Below are positions 1 to 9,555 of a stretch of 64,000 bases of DNA, piece after piece. A program made the position numbers and the translations under genes. Position 1 is the stretch's first letter. Each line of letters starts with the position of its first letter. Source of the DNA: Desulfobotulus mexicanus (GTDB taxonomy: Bacteria; Desulfobacterota; Desulfobacteria; Desulfobacterales; ASO4-4); NCBI RefSeq assembly GCF_006175995.1, contig NZ_VDMB01000004.1, forward strand, positions 62,001 to 126,000, given 5' to 3'. The notes under the pieces are model-generated. The model was not told where the DNA came from. It saw nothing but the letters and a program-made list of their open reading frames with translations, and ran no database searches.

Positions 1-37
1 TTCCGGATTCCTTATCCGCTGTTAAAAAAATGTTAAT

Positions 38-90
38 GGACAAGACCGGTTCCGCATGAATTTTTTAGCGGAAATGGTCTTGTCCTTTTT
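38..90 (+). terminator. Rho-independent terminator of an upstream gene
   Basis: Arms GGACAAGACC (38-47) and GGTCTTGTCC (76-85) pair perfectly, the stem continues inward with TTCCGC/GCGGAA (50-55/68-73), and five T follow (86-90). The T-tract orientation means it ends a plus-strand transcript that starts before the window. avtA begins about 75 bp further on. Confidence 0.8.
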
Positions 91-164
91 AGTGTATGGA
101 TATGAGAAAAGGCCAGTTCCTGCTGAATGCTGTTTCGGGGGAATATCTGGAAAAAAGAGGGGTT

Positions 165-1433
165 ATGATGCGTCTTTCCACCTTCGGTGAAAAATTCAGT
201 TCCAAAAGTGGTATACTACAGTTAATGGATGATCTGGGCAATACACTGTCCGGTAAAGGGGATATGGTCATGATGGGAGGCGGCAATCCAGCCCATATTC
301 CAGAAGTGGAAGAAGCCATGGCCAGACGCTTAAAAAAAATCCATGGAGACAGCGAAGAAATCCGTCGGATGATCGGTATTTATGATCCACCCCAGGGAGA
401 AAAAAATTTTATAGCAGGTCTTACAGATCTCCTGAACAAGGAATTCGGATGGAATCTTAGCCCGAAGAATATTGCTCTGACCAATGGATCTCAGTCCGCA
501 TTTTTTCTTCTCTTCAACATGTTTGCAGGCCCATGCCCGGACGGCAAAAAAAGAAAAATTCTGCTGCCCCTGGCACCTGAATACATAGGTTATGCCGATG
601 CAGGCCTTGTTCCGGATTTTTTCATTTCCTTCAAACCTAAGATAGATTTCCTTGAAAGGCCATTTTTTAAATACCGGATAGATTTTGAAAATCTCCATAT
701 GTCCGATGAAACCGCAGCCATCTGCGTATCCAGACCCACCAATCCCACAGGTAATGTGCTCACCGATGAAGAGGTGATCACTCTGGATCTGATGGCAAAA
801 AAAGCAGGTATTCCACTTATTCTGGACAGTGCCTATGGAACTCCTTTTCCAGATATTATTTTTACCCAAGCCAGACCTTTCTGGAATGAAAACATAGTTT
901 TATGCATGAGTCTTTCCAAACTGGGACTGCCTGCGGCAAGGACGGGTATTGTCATTGCAAGGCAGGAAATTGTCCGTGCCCTTTCCCGGATGAATGCTGT
1001 TATGAATCTTGCGACAGGAAGTTTCGGAGCCATGATGGCCATGGATCTTGTCAGAAGCGGTGAGATTATTTCCTTAAGCCGGAATGTCATTAAGCCCTAC
1101 TACAGAAAGCGGGCCGAAGAAGCTGTGAAACTATTTGAAAAGGCATTGGAAGGTACGGATTTTTTTATCCATAAGCCAGAAGGTGCCATATTTCTCTGGC
1201 TCTGGTTCCGCAACCTTCCCATCAGCAGTCAAAAACTTTATGAAAGGCTCAAGGAAAAAGGCGTCCTGGTGGTGCCAGGCCATTATTTTTTCCCCGGAAT
1301 TGAAGATGAAAACTGGCCCCACCGTCAGGAATGCATACGGGTGAATTACAGCCAGCCTGAAGAGGTGGTAAAAAAGGGAATTGCTATCATTGGTGAAGAG
1401 GTAAGGCGGGCATTCAGTCGAGGGATTGAATAA
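165..1433 (+). CDS. avtA: valine--pyruvate aminotransferase
   Basis: PLP-dependent fold-type I transaminase that interconverts valine/2-oxoisovalerate and alanine/pyruvate in branched-chain amino acid metabolism; cytosolic. About 422 residues, close to the 417 of E. coli AvtA. Visible motifs are the cofactor-pocket NGSQSAFFLLFN, the NPTGN loop, the Schiff-base lysine K252 in SLSKLGLPAAR, and a late arginine in CIRVNYS expected to bind the substrate carboxylate. The open frame extends upstream to 96, but the ATG at 165 follows an AGAGG-type SD at 156-162 and matches the family N-terminus (RLSTFGEKF). The 3' end overlaps recX tail-to-tail by 20 bp, with no terminator between. Confidence 0.9.
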   Translation: MMRLSTFGEKFSSKSGILQLMDDLGNTLSGKGDMVMMGGGNPAHIPEVEEAMARRLKKIHGDSEEIRRMIGIYDPPQGEKNFIAGLTDLLNKEFGWNLSPKNIALTNGSQSAFFLLFNMFAGPCPDGKKRKILLPLAPEYIGYADAGLVPDFFISFKPKIDFLERPFFKYRIDFENLHMSDETAAICVSRPTNPTGNVLTDEEVITLDLMAKKAGIPLILDSAYGTPFPDIIFTQARPFWNENIVLCMSLSKLGLPAARTGIVIARQEIVRALSRMNAVMNLATGSFGAMMAMDLVRSGEIISLSRNVIKPYYRKRAEEAVKLFEKALEGTDFFIHKPEGAIFLWLWFRNLPISSQKLYERLKEKGVLVVPGHYFFPGIEDENWPHRQECIRVNYSQPEEVVKKGIAIIGEEVRRAFSRGIE

Positions 1434-1881
1434 AATCCATAATATCCGGGGAAGGAAAGCCTCTGGAAATAAGAAAACGGTAAAGTTTTGCTTTTTTTTT
1501 CAAAGGATTCTTTTCCTGTACCGTGGCAAGTTTACGCAGGGCGGTTCTGGCAAGAATGTTTACGTCTGACTCTTTGAGGGTATTTTCAAGCATTCTTTCT
1601 CCGAGATTATCGGGGATACCGCCTTTGCGTAAATCCACATGGATGCGCAAGGGACCATATCCGGATCGCAGTCCGGATTGAATTATCTGAAAAGCCCTTT
1701 CCTCTTCATCAATATAGCCCTTTTCCATACAGATTTTAAGGGCTGCTTCAGCAGCATGAACCGCAACACCTTTTTTCAAAAGGCGACGGTGAAGTTCCAT
1801 GCGACTGAGATTTCTTCTGCTGAGCATGGACAGGGCCATGGCAAGGGCTTTTTTCTGTTCACCCGATAATTCTTCATTCAC
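1414..1881 (-). CDS. recX: regulatory protein RecX
   Basis: About 155 residues built of three-helix RecX repeats (for example LSRRNLSRMELHRRLLKKG, then GYIDEEERAFQIIQSGLRSGYG). RecX proteins bind RecA filaments and modulate strand exchange. recA, the usual neighbour, is not in the window. The start is a GTG forming a GTGA overlap with the stop of the small upstream gene, so the two are probably translationally coupled. The family assignment is confident; its regulation here is unknown. Confidence 0.85.
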   Translation of the reverse strand: MNEELSGEQKKALAMALSMLSRRNLSRMELHRRLLKKGVAVHAAEAALKICMEKGYIDEEERAFQIIQSGLRSGYGPLRIHVDLRKGGIPDNLGERMLENTLKESDVNILARTALRKLATVQEKNPLKKKAKLYRFLISRGFPSPDIMDFIQSLD

Positions 1882-2156
1882 GGTTTTTTATTGTTCTCAA
1901 ATAATTCCATATAATAATCAAACTGGGCATTGATGAGTTTTTTTCCTGCACTGCGGCAGGCATTCATGCGAAGACCCAGGTCCTGAACCATATCCTTTAC
2001 CTCCACGGGAATGGAATTAAAATCCGTGTAGATCAGGGCAAGATTTTTTTCCATTTCCGCCTGCATCATGACAAGGGAATCAATGTATCTGCCATAAATG
2101 TTCTTCTGCTGTCGGATGGATGCATGCATACACTGGGCAATGAGTGGGTGAAGCAC
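1878..2156 (-). CDS. small conserved-looking protein of unknown function
   Basis: I do not recognise this protein. From the GTG at 2156 it has about 92 residues, is mostly helical and charged, and has no signal peptide, membrane segment or metal motif. The frame is open back to an ATG at 2219, but that ATG lies inside the end of the aminotransferase gene, while the GTG sits 5 nt after a near-perfect SD (AAAGGAGGT). The gene lies between an AspC-like aminotransferase and recX with overlaps on the recX side, so the three are probably one transcript. Coding is supported by the strong SD and tight packing, not by homology. Confidence 0.65.
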   Translation of the reverse strand: MLHPLIAQCMHASIRQQKNIYGRYIDSLVMMQAEMEKNLALIYTDFNSIPVEVKDMVQDLGLRMNACRSAGKKLINAQFDYYMELFENNKKP

Positions 2157-2205
2157 GGAAACCTCCTTTGGGCGGAGCCCTGAAAATACAGGACTCCTTC
2201 TCTGT

Positions 2206-3507
2206 TTATGCAGAAGCAATATAGTGCTCGATACTTTCCTTCAGAGTTTTCCAGATCCAGGGACGTTTCACATCATCGGTTTCAAGGAGTGTAAACCGAA
2301 ATCCCTGTTTTTTACAGCAAAAACCAGTAAGAGGTACCACACATATTCCCGTAGCCCCCAGCAGATAGTAGACAAAACGCTTGTCCACCTCTACATTTTT
2401 TACCTTTGCTTCCACATAGGCTTTGACTTCAGAATTTTCAATGGGAAGGGTCTGGCCTGCATTCAATACATTATCATCGAAAAGAACGGTCATGTAAAAG
2501 GCACCATGGGCAGGTACAAGAGAAATTCCTTTGACACATTTTAAGGCATCATAGGCTTCATTGGCACGCATCTCAAAGGTTTTTGCCCGTGTTGCCAGAT
2601 GTTCCTTGTAACGGGGATCTCCCATGACAAGGGGAATGGAGAATTGCGGCAGACTGGTTGAACAGACTTCCAGCATCTTCGCGTCCCGTATGGTTTTGAT
2701 ATAGGTGGCAAACATGGGAAAGCGATCCTGATTAAACACTTCAATCCAGCCACACCGGCTGCCCGGCCAAGGATATTCCTTGGAAATACCACGAAGGGCC
2801 ATCCCTGGAACATCCCGGATAACCTCGCTGAGGTGACAGGTTTCTGAACCATTGTACACAATATGGGCATAAATTTCATCACATATGACAAACAGATCAT
2901 ATCGGTATGCAATATCTACTATTTTTTCAAGAATTTCTCTGGGATAGACAGCGCCCGTGGGATTATCAGGATTGATCAGCAGAATGCCGGCAATGGAATC
3001 ATTGTATTTGACCTTGTTTTCCAGATCTACCAAGTCCGGCATCCAGCCATTGGATGGGTCCAGCTCATAGGTCAGGTGTTCATATCCTGAGTGGGCGGCT
3101 TCCGCCGAAGAGTGCGTTGAATAGGCAGGGGAAGGCCCTATCACACGGGCTTCTCTTTTGAGAAAACCGAAAATCTTGGCAACCGCATCACCAAGGCCGT
3201 TAAAAAACAGAATGTCTTTGGCACAGATCTGATATCCGCCCCTTGCATTCACCTGGGCTGCAAGGAACTCACGGGTTTCTTCAACTCCGGGCGTTGCAAC
3301 ATACCCGTATGTGACATCGTCCTTGGTCAGATCATGAACAATGTCCTTGATCCACTGGGGTACCTTTTCCCCCTTCTGAATAGGATCTCCGATATTTTCC
3401 CATGTTATTTCAACACCCATCTGCCGAAGCTCATGGGCTACGGCCACAATTTCCCGAATTTCATAGGTGAGTTTCCCCGAACCCACATGAACGATATCTC
3501 TGCGCAT
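2206..3507 (-). CDS. AspC-like class I/II PLP aminotransferase
   Basis: About 433 residues of aspartate aminotransferase superfamily fold. Landmarks are the N-terminal ENIGDP segment, NPDNPTGAVYP for the cofactor loop, CDEIYAHIVY, and the Schiff-base lysine in GISKEYPWPGSRCGWIE. The EYPWPGSRCGW variant is typical of a deltaproteobacterial/archaeal-like AspC subgroup. Substrate is not certain; alanine, aspartate or aromatic transamination are all possible. The ATG at 3507 is chosen because a GAAGGAAG SD precedes it; a second ATG lies 15 nt upstream. It heads the run aminotransferase-unknown-recX. Confidence 0.85.
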   Translation of the reverse strand: MRRDIVHVGSGKLTYEIREIVAVAHELRQMGVEITWENIGDPIQKGEKVPQWIKDIVHDLTKDDVTYGYVATPGVEETREFLAAQVNARGGYQICAKDILFFNGLGDAVAKIFGFLKREARVIGPSPAYSTHSSAEAAHSGYEHLTYELDPSNGWMPDLVDLENKVKYNDSIAGILLINPDNPTGAVYPREILEKIVDIAYRYDLFVICDEIYAHIVYNGSETCHLSEVIRDVPGMALRGISKEYPWPGSRCGWIEVFNQDRFPMFATYIKTIRDAKMLEVCSTSLPQFSIPLVMGDPRYKEHLATRAKTFEMRANEAYDALKCVKGISLVPAHGAFYMTVLFDDNVLNAGQTLPIENSEVKAYVEAKVKNVEVDKRFVYYLLGATGICVVPLTGFCCKKQGFRFTLLETDDVKRPWIWKTLKESIEHYIASA

Positions 3508-3689
3508 ACTTCCTTCCTTCAAAACTTATAACCTGAAATGATTGTAAACGGATCTGCAACCCAGCCCCCCGCGGGATCAGCCGAAATCCGTTATGGATAT
3601 ATCCCCCGTCCTCCGGTCAGAACATAACAGAGTCCCAGAGTAAAAAAGGCAATTAATTGAATGAGCTTCGTAGCAGAGCAGCAGAATAT

Positions 3690-3758
3690 TGTAAAGAAAA
3701 AGGCTTGCGCCTTATTCTTTTTAAGAAAACTTCCTTTAAAAAGAAAGAGGCACAAGCC
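3690..3758 (-). terminator. Rho-independent terminator of the EF-G-like gene
   Basis: A long hairpin with arms at 3702-3725 and 3735-3758 (GGCTTGCGCC pairing with GGCACAAGCC, plus an A/T-rich inner stem), loop of about 9 nt. On the minus strand it is followed by a T-tract (A-rich on plus, 3690-3701). It lies just past the stop of the gene ending at 3769. The rest of 3508-3690 shows nothing else I can name. Confidence 0.75.
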
Positions 3759-3768
3759 GGCTTAAATA

Positions 3769-5838
3769 CTATGCCGCTGCTTCCTGCCTTGCGGCATCAA
3801 TGATTTTCTGGGCAATTTCTCCGGGTACTTCTTCATAGTGTGAGAACTCTGAAGTGAAAGTACCGCGGCCACCGGTCATGGAAGTCAGATCCGGTGCATA
3901 TTTCTGAATTTCCGCCAGAGGAATCTGGGCATTGATGGTGCCGGATTTACCTTCGGTATCCATGCCCATAACCCGGCCCCTGCGGGAGTTCAGATCTCCC
4001 ATTATATCTCCCATGTAATCACTGGGAGCCTTGACAAAAACATTGTATATGGGCTCAAGGAGAACAGGCTTTGCTTCTTCCATGCCTTTTTTGTAGGCAA
4101 GAGATGCTGCAATTTTAAAGGCCATCTCCGATGAATCCACGGCATGAAAAGAACCGTCATCGGCTATGGCCTTAAAATCCACACAGGGGAAACCAGCCAG
4201 CACACCTTTGCTGGTGGCTTCAATAAGACCCTTTTCCACAGCAGGGATATACTGTTTCGGAATCGAACCACCCACAATTTCATCGCCGAACTGGAACCCT
4301 TCTCCCCTGGGCAGTGGTTCAAATCGTATCCAGCAGTCACCAAACTGCCCGTGCCCGCCGGTCTGCTTTTTATGGCGACCCTGAACCCGCACCTTGCGGG
4401 TAATGGTTTCCTTATAAGGAATCTTAGGTGTTTTAAGATCCACTTCTACCTTAAATTTTCGTTTGAGCTTTTCCACAATGGTTTCTATATGAACCTGTCC
4501 CACACCATACACAAGAATTTCACTGGTGGTGGCATTGCGTTCCAGACGTATGGCCTTGTCCTCTTCGGCCAGTCTTGCAAGGGAAGCAAATACTTTATCT
4601 TCATCACCTTTTTTTGCAGCATATGCTGCAAAACCCATACAGGGCGCAAGGGGAGATACCTGCGGAAAAATAAGGGGCAGGGATTCATCAGATAAAGAAT
4701 CAAAGGTGCCTGTGCTTTTCAGCTTGGCAAATGCCACAATATCACCGGGAAATGCTTCTGTAATGGGTTTCTGCTGCTTGCCTGCCATTTGATAAAGCTG
4801 GGAATAACGTTCTTTTTCATCCTTGGAAACATTTAAAAATACACCGTCTTTACCCAGAGAACCGGAAACCACCTTGCAGATATTAAGAAGACCTGCAAAG
4901 GGGTCCACCACGGTTTTGAATACAAAACCGGAAAAAGGAGCATTTTCATCATAGGAAACAAGAATTTCCTCATTGCCTTTCATGGCCTTGCGAGGCGAAT
5001 TGTCAAGGGGGCAGGGGGTGGATTGTATAATAAAGTCCATTAGATAATCCATGGCAGCACCGGTAAGGGCAGATCCCATGAGAACCGGAACAAAAATACG
5101 ATCTGTAACCGCTTTTTTCAAGCCTCCAGCCAGCTCTTCTCCACTTAGCTCATCCCCTTCAAGATATCTTTCAAGGAGCGAATCATCGGCTTCGGCAATG
5201 GCTTCCACCAGTGCCATTCTCTCCATTTCCACATCATCCTGAAGATCTGCGGGAATATCTGATTTTTGAGATTTACCGTCTTCTTGGAAAATGTAAGCCT
5301 GAAGAGTCATAAGATCCACAAAACCCGTGCAGAGCTCATCACTCATAATGGGTAGCTGTACCTTTACCGGACGGATATTGAGGAGGGATTCGGCCACCTG
5401 TATAATATCATTAAAAACAGTTCGTTCCTTATCCATTTTATTGATAAAAAGAACTGTCGGTTTCTGCTGCTCAGCAGCACTTTCCATGGCTTCTTCGGTT
5501 TTCACCCGAATACCGTCCACAGCATCTACAACAAGAAAAACGGTTTCTGCAGCCTGCATACAGAGGAGGGTTTCGGAAAAAAAGTTCGCATTCCCCGGAG
5601 TATCCAAAAGCATGATTTCATGCTTTTTCCATGAAAAGGCATGAAGTCCTGTAGAAACACTGCCTCCGCGGGCAATTTCTTCAGGCTCAAAATCCATTAC
5701 GGTATTACCGTCCTCCACACGCCCCATGCGGGACAGGAGTCCGTTATCAAAGAGAAGGCGTTCCGCAAGAACTGTCTTCCCAGATCCGCTATGGCCGACC
5801 AGCGCAATATTCCGTTTGAATTTGGCTTTTTCGCTCAT
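3769..5838 (-). CDS. EF-G-like translational GTPase (FusA2 type)
   Basis: 689 residues with the EF-G domain order: GTPase domain with P-loop GHSGSGKT (15-22), DTPG (79-82) and NKMD (133-136), an EF-Tu-like domain 2, then EF-G domains III-V ending with the typical MGDLNSRRGRVMGM. The P-loop is the EF-G-like form, not GHVDAGKT of canonical EF-G. The residue after DTPG, normally the catalytic histidine, is Asn (N83). This points to the EF-G-like/FusA2 branch, whose role in translation is not settled, and not to the main elongation factor. No rpsL/rpsG/tuf neighbours are present, which agrees. A strong terminator follows. Confidence 0.85.
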   Translation of the reverse strand: MSEKAKFKRNIALVGHSGSGKTVLAERLLFDNGLLSRMGRVEDGNTVMDFEPEEIARGGSVSTGLHAFSWKKHEIMLLDTPGNANFFSETLLCMQAAETVFLVVDAVDGIRVKTEEAMESAAEQQKPTVLFINKMDKERTVFNDIIQVAESLLNIRPVKVQLPIMSDELCTGFVDLMTLQAYIFQEDGKSQKSDIPADLQDDVEMERMALVEAIAEADDSLLERYLEGDELSGEELAGGLKKAVTDRIFVPVLMGSALTGAAMDYLMDFIIQSTPCPLDNSPRKAMKGNEEILVSYDENAPFSGFVFKTVVDPFAGLLNICKVVSGSLGKDGVFLNVSKDEKERYSQLYQMAGKQQKPITEAFPGDIVAFAKLKSTGTFDSLSDESLPLIFPQVSPLAPCMGFAAYAAKKGDEDKVFASLARLAEEDKAIRLERNATTSEILVYGVGQVHIETIVEKLKRKFKVEVDLKTPKIPYKETITRKVRVQGRHKKQTGGHGQFGDCWIRFEPLPRGEGFQFGDEIVGGSIPKQYIPAVEKGLIEATSKGVLAGFPCVDFKAIADDGSFHAVDSSEMAFKIAASLAYKKGMEEAKPVLLEPIYNVFVKAPSDYMGDIMGDLNSRRGRVMGMDTEGKSGTINAQIPLAEIQKYAPDLTSMTGGRGTFTSEFSHYEEVPGEIAQKIIDAARQEAAA

Positions 5839-5873
5839 TCATTTCCTCCTGAAAATAAAAAGGCTGTTTTCGT

Positions 5874-6731
5874 TTAAACGTCTCCCTCATGCGAACCGGA
5901 AGGAAGGGAGGCTGCAGAGGCTTCACAGAAATTGAAACCTGACACATACTCCATAATATCCGGGTTTTCTTCTTTTTGTTTTGTTTCGGCTTTAGTCCAC
6001 AAAGGAAGAATAAATTCCTGATTCCCCTTGGGACCCTGTATGGATGAGGCAATTGCTCCTCCCACAAAAAAACCTTCTGAAATGAAAAAATTTTCCAGCT
6101 CTTTTAGAACTTTTGCATGAACATCAGGGTTTCTTACCACACCTCCTTTACCCACCTCTCCTTTGCCCACTTCAAACTGCGGTTTAACAAGGGCCAGAAT
6201 TCGGGCATCTTCCTTTAAAAATTTTCTGCAGGCAGGAATGACCAGCCGCAGGGATATAAAACTTGTATCAATAGTTACAAGATCCACTTTGATATCCATG
6301 GCCTCTTCGGAAAGATGGCGGATATTGGTTCTTTCCAATACCTTCACCCTGCTGTCCTGACGAAGGGACCATGCCAGCTGACCATAGCCCACATCCACGG
6401 CAACAACCAGGCTGGCACCCTGACGAAGGAGAAGATCCGTAAATCCTCCGGTGGATGCACCTACATCCATACAGACCATACCTTCAGGATTCAGAGAAAG
6501 CTGATCCAGAGCAGCTTTAAGTTTCAAGGCACCCCGACTGACATAGGGAAAATCAGGAATATCTGTTTCGATATGCGCATCCTCTGTAATCTGAGCCCCC
6601 GCCTTATCCACGCGCAAGCCATTAACCTGAACCTTTCCCGCAAGAATCAGGGCTCTGGCACGCTCCCGGCTTAAAACCAGCCCCTTGTCCACCATAATGG
6701 CATCCAGTCTTTTTTTAAGCTTGCCTGCCAT
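5874..6731 (-). CDS. tlyA: TlyA family 2'-O-ribose rRNA methyltransferase
   Basis: 285 residues. An N-terminal S4 RNA-binding domain (about 5-65, KKRLDAIMVDKGLVLSRERA) is followed by an FtsJ-like SAM methyltransferase with the binding motif MDVGASTGGFTDLLL. TlyA enzymes 2'-O-methylate 16S/23S rRNA cytidines; members are often mislabelled haemolysin A. Its start overlaps the dxs stop as TAATG, and it is the last gene of the xse-isp-dxs operon, a common arrangement. Confidence 0.9.
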   Translation of the reverse strand: MAGKLKKRLDAIMVDKGLVLSRERARALILAGKVQVNGLRVDKAGAQITEDAHIETDIPDFPYVSRGALKLKAALDQLSLNPEGMVCMDVGASTGGFTDLLLRQGASLVVAVDVGYGQLAWSLRQDSRVKVLERTNIRHLSEEAMDIKVDLVTIDTSFISLRLVIPACRKFLKEDARILALVKPQFEVGKGEVGKGGVVRNPDVHAKVLKELENFFISEGFFVGGAIASSIQGPKGNQEFILPLWTKAETKQKEENPDIMEYVSGFNFCEASAASLPSGSHEGDV

Positions 6732-8611
6732 TATGACGCCGCCTTTTCCATCAACATCTGAGCCGTTTCAGCAATACTCTGGGCATCCAGACCGCAGGCT
6801 TTCCTTAAATCATCTGGATTACCATGGCTCATGAAACGATCCGGAACTCCAAGACGCCGTAGGGGGCATGAAATCCCCTCATCCCCATAAAATTCAAGAA
6901 CTGCGGAACCAAAACCTCCGGTAAGAATACCTTCTTCAAGGGTAATGACGGGTTTACCTTCCATTCCTATTTCCCGGAGAAGGGATGTATCCAGAGGTTT
7001 CAGGAACCGGGCATCCACCACTTGGGCATCAATACCTTGTTCAGCAAGAATTTCTGCGGCACGCAGGGCCTCATACACGGGTCTGCCCAAGGCCAGCAGT
7101 GTCAAATTTCTGCCTTTTCGGAGTATTTCTCCTTTTCCCATGGAAAGTGCAGGGCAGTTTATGTCCACATTAACGCCAGTTCCTGCCCCTCTGGGATAGC
7201 GGATGGCAGAGGGGCCAGAGTGACTTTCTGCTGTTTTCATCATAGCCGCCAGTTGCGCTTCATCCCTCGGTGCCATAATTGTCATGCCGGGAAGTGTACG
7301 TAAGAATGCCAGATCAAAGAGACCATGGTGGGTAGGGCCATCGTCGCCCACAAAACCGCCGCGGTCAATGGCAAAAATGACGGGATGCCCGTCCAGACAG
7401 ACATCATGGAGAAGCTGATCGTAGGCTCGCTGCAAAAAAGTGGAGTATATGGCCACCACAGGCCTGAAACCTTCCGTGGACATGCCAGCTGCAAAGGTAA
7501 CAGCATGCTGCTCTGCAATGCCCACATCAAAAAAACGATCTTTAAACTTTTCGGCAAAGGGAGAAAGTCCGGTGCCTTCGGGCATGGCTGCCGTTACGGC
7601 CAGAATCTTCTCATTTTTTTCTGCCATGTGACAGAGGGTTCTGCCAAAAATTTCCGTATAGGAAGGTGGGGCAGGGGGGGGGGGAATTTTTTCTCCGCTT
7701 CTGATATCAAAGGGAGGCACACCATGGAAGAAAGTGGGATTCTTTTCCGCTGGTGGGTAACCCATGCCTTTTTTTGTAGTAACATGGAGAAGCACAGGCT
7801 CTTTAAGCTCCCTGATATTCTGAAGAATATCGATAAGATGATTAAGCCTGTGTCCATTGATGGGACCAAAATAATCAAAATTAAAGGCCTCAAAGAGCAT
7901 ACCCGGCGTAACAAAGGCCTTGAAGGATTCTTCGGAACGCTTGGCCAGCTGATATACATCATCTCCTATTTTAGGAAGAGATTTTAAGAATCTGCCGAAT
8001 TCCGCCCGCAAATCCTGCAGGTATCTGGCGGAAAAGGTCCGGCTGAGAAAGGATGAAAGGGCTCCCACATTAGGGGATATGGACATGTCGTTATCATTTA
8101 AGATCACAAGGAGATTACCCCTGGAATCTCCGGCATGATTTAACCCCTCATAAGCAAGGCCTGCTGTCATGGAACCATCCCCGATGACCGCCACAACCTT
8201 ATGGGAATCTCCGGCAAGTTTTTTCCCGTGGGCCATCCCCAGACCCGCTGAAATGGATGTGCTGGAGTGACCGGTACTGAAGGCATCAAAGGGGCTTTCA
8301 CCGATGCGCGGAAAACCTGAAATCCCGCCGGGTTTTCTTAAAGTATCAAAGGCCTGACTGCGACCGGTAATGAGTTTGTGGGCATAGGACTGATGACCCA
8401 CATCCCATATGAGTTTATCCTGAGGTGTATCAAACACATAATGAATGGCAAGGGTCAGCTCCACAGCCCCGAGACTTGAGGCCAGATGGCCGCCATTGCG
8501 GGAGGTGACATCAATAATTCTTGCACGGATTTCACTGGCAAGCCTTGGAAGATCAGACCTGTCCAGTTTTTTCAGATCCGCCGGAGAATGGATGGTATCC
8601 AGTAAAGACAA
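6731..8611 (-). CDS. dxs: 1-deoxy-D-xylulose-5-phosphate synthase
   Basis: Thiamine-diphosphate enzyme that condenses pyruvate and glyceraldehyde 3-phosphate, the first step of the MEP isoprenoid pathway. Motifs include the conserved N-terminus SLLDTIHSPADLKKL, GHQSYAHKLITGR, the ThDP-binding GDGSMTAGLAYEGLNHAG followed by NDNDMSISPNVG, and the transketolase C-terminal domain. The frame is open to an ATG at 8653 that overlaps the ispA stop, but the conserved N-terminus begins at a TTG (8611) 8 nt after an AAAGGAG SD, so I place the start there (about 626 residues). The upstream ATG remains an alternative. It works with the neighbouring ispA in isoprenoid supply. Confidence 0.92.
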   Translation of the reverse strand: MSLLDTIHSPADLKKLDRSDLPRLASEIRARIIDVTSRNGGHLASSLGAVELTLAIHYVFDTPQDKLIWDVGHQSYAHKLITGRSQAFDTLRKPGGISGFPRIGESPFDAFSTGHSSTSISAGLGMAHGKKLAGDSHKVVAVIGDGSMTAGLAYEGLNHAGDSRGNLLVILNDNDMSISPNVGALSSFLSRTFSARYLQDLRAEFGRFLKSLPKIGDDVYQLAKRSEESFKAFVTPGMLFEAFNFDYFGPINGHRLNHLIDILQNIRELKEPVLLHVTTKKGMGYPPAEKNPTFFHGVPPFDIRSGEKIPPPPAPPSYTEIFGRTLCHMAEKNEKILAVTAAMPEGTGLSPFAEKFKDRFFDVGIAEQHAVTFAAGMSTEGFRPVVAIYSTFLQRAYDQLLHDVCLDGHPVIFAIDRGGFVGDDGPTHHGLFDLAFLRTLPGMTIMAPRDEAQLAAMMKTAESHSGPSAIRYPRGAGTGVNVDINCPALSMGKGEILRKGRNLTLLALGRPVYEALRAAEILAEQGIDAQVVDARFLKPLDTSLLREIGMEGKPVITLEEGILTGGFGSAVLEFYGDEGISCPLRRLGVPDRFMSHGNPDDLRKACGLDAQSIAETAQMLMEKAAS

Positions 8612-8649
8612 GGCAACAACTCCTTTATCAAAACAAAAAGGTATAAGAC

Positions 8650-9555
8650 TCATTTTTTACGCTCCAGCACATAGGCTGCAAGACTTCGCAGGGGATCTGC
8701 CCCGTGGCCAAAATCATCAAGACTGTCAATGGCATTTTTCACAAGACTTTCAGCCAGCTCCGTGGCAGCCTCCACCCCCAGAAGGGAAGGGTAGGTTGCT
8801 TTCCCGCTCTGGGCATCGGAGCCTGCGGCTTTTCCCATGACAGCAGGATCTCCTGTTACATCCAGAAGATCATCGGTAACCTGAAAAGCCAGCCCCAGAT
8901 GACTGCCATAAACGGACAGGGCGACCTGCTGTTTATCATCGGCACCAGCCAGAAGGGCACCGCAGTATATGGAAACTTCTATCAGGGCTCCGGTTTTGAG
9001 TCTGTGAAGCCTTTCAAGCATTACATAATCAATGTTTTTGCCTTCGGATACAAGATCAAGCATCTGGCCGCCAACCATACCCGCCGGACCTGCGGCCTTT
9101 GCAATGGCACGGATGATATTCAGCCACAGCCCGGGATGCAAAACAGATTTTTGTGATGAAGCAAGACAGTCAAAGGCAAGAGTCAGTAAGGCATCTCCGG
9201 CCAGAATAGCCGTTCCTTCATCAAAGGCCTTGTGGCAGGTGGGAATACCCCTGCGGAGATCATCATCATCCATGGCGGGCAGATCGTCGTGGATGAGGGA
9301 GTAGGTATGGATCAGCTCCAGAGCACAGGCCACGTCCTGACATAGTTCCATGGCCTGTTCAAGGTTTTCTGATATGGCCTGTGCAGCACCGAGGCAGAGG
9401 ATTGGACGCAGCCGCTTGCCTCCGGCCATCAAAGAATGGGACATGGCTTCATGAAGAAGGGGGGAAGGGCAGGAGAGGGAATTCAGGCATTCCTTAAGAC
9501 AGAGATCCACCCAGCGGCGACATACTTCAAGGTGGTCTGCAAGTACAAAGGTCAT
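8650..9555 (-). CDS. ispA: farnesyl/geranylgeranyl diphosphate synthase family
   Basis: About 301 residues of trans-prenyltransferase. The first aspartate-rich motif is DDLPAMDDDDLRRG and the second is FQVTDDLLDVTGD; the catalytic lysine/arginine stretch MAGGKRLRPILCL is near residue 45-55. It condenses isopentenyl and allylic diphosphates. Position between xseB and dxs, with ATGA overlaps to both, is typical of ispA; product chain length cannot be fixed by eye. Confidence 0.9.
   Translation of the reverse strand: MTFVLADHLEVCRRWVDLCLKECLNSLSCPSPLLHEAMSHSLMAGGKRLRPILCLGAAQAISENLEQAMELCQDVACALELIHTYSLIHDDLPAMDDDDLRRGIPTCHKAFDEGTAILAGDALLTLAFDCLASSQKSVLHPGLWLNIIRAIAKAAGPAGMVGGQMLDLVSEGKNIDYVMLERLHRLKTGALIEVSIYCGALLAGADDKQQVALSVYGSHLGLAFQVTDDLLDVTGDPAVMGKAAGSDAQSGKATYPSLLGVEAATELAESLVKNAIDSLDDFGHGADPLRSLAAYVLERKK

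Noticed and set aside
330-869. Antisense frame inside avtA
   Set aside because: Long open frame on the opposite strand of a clearly conserved gene, with no SD; a coding shadow.
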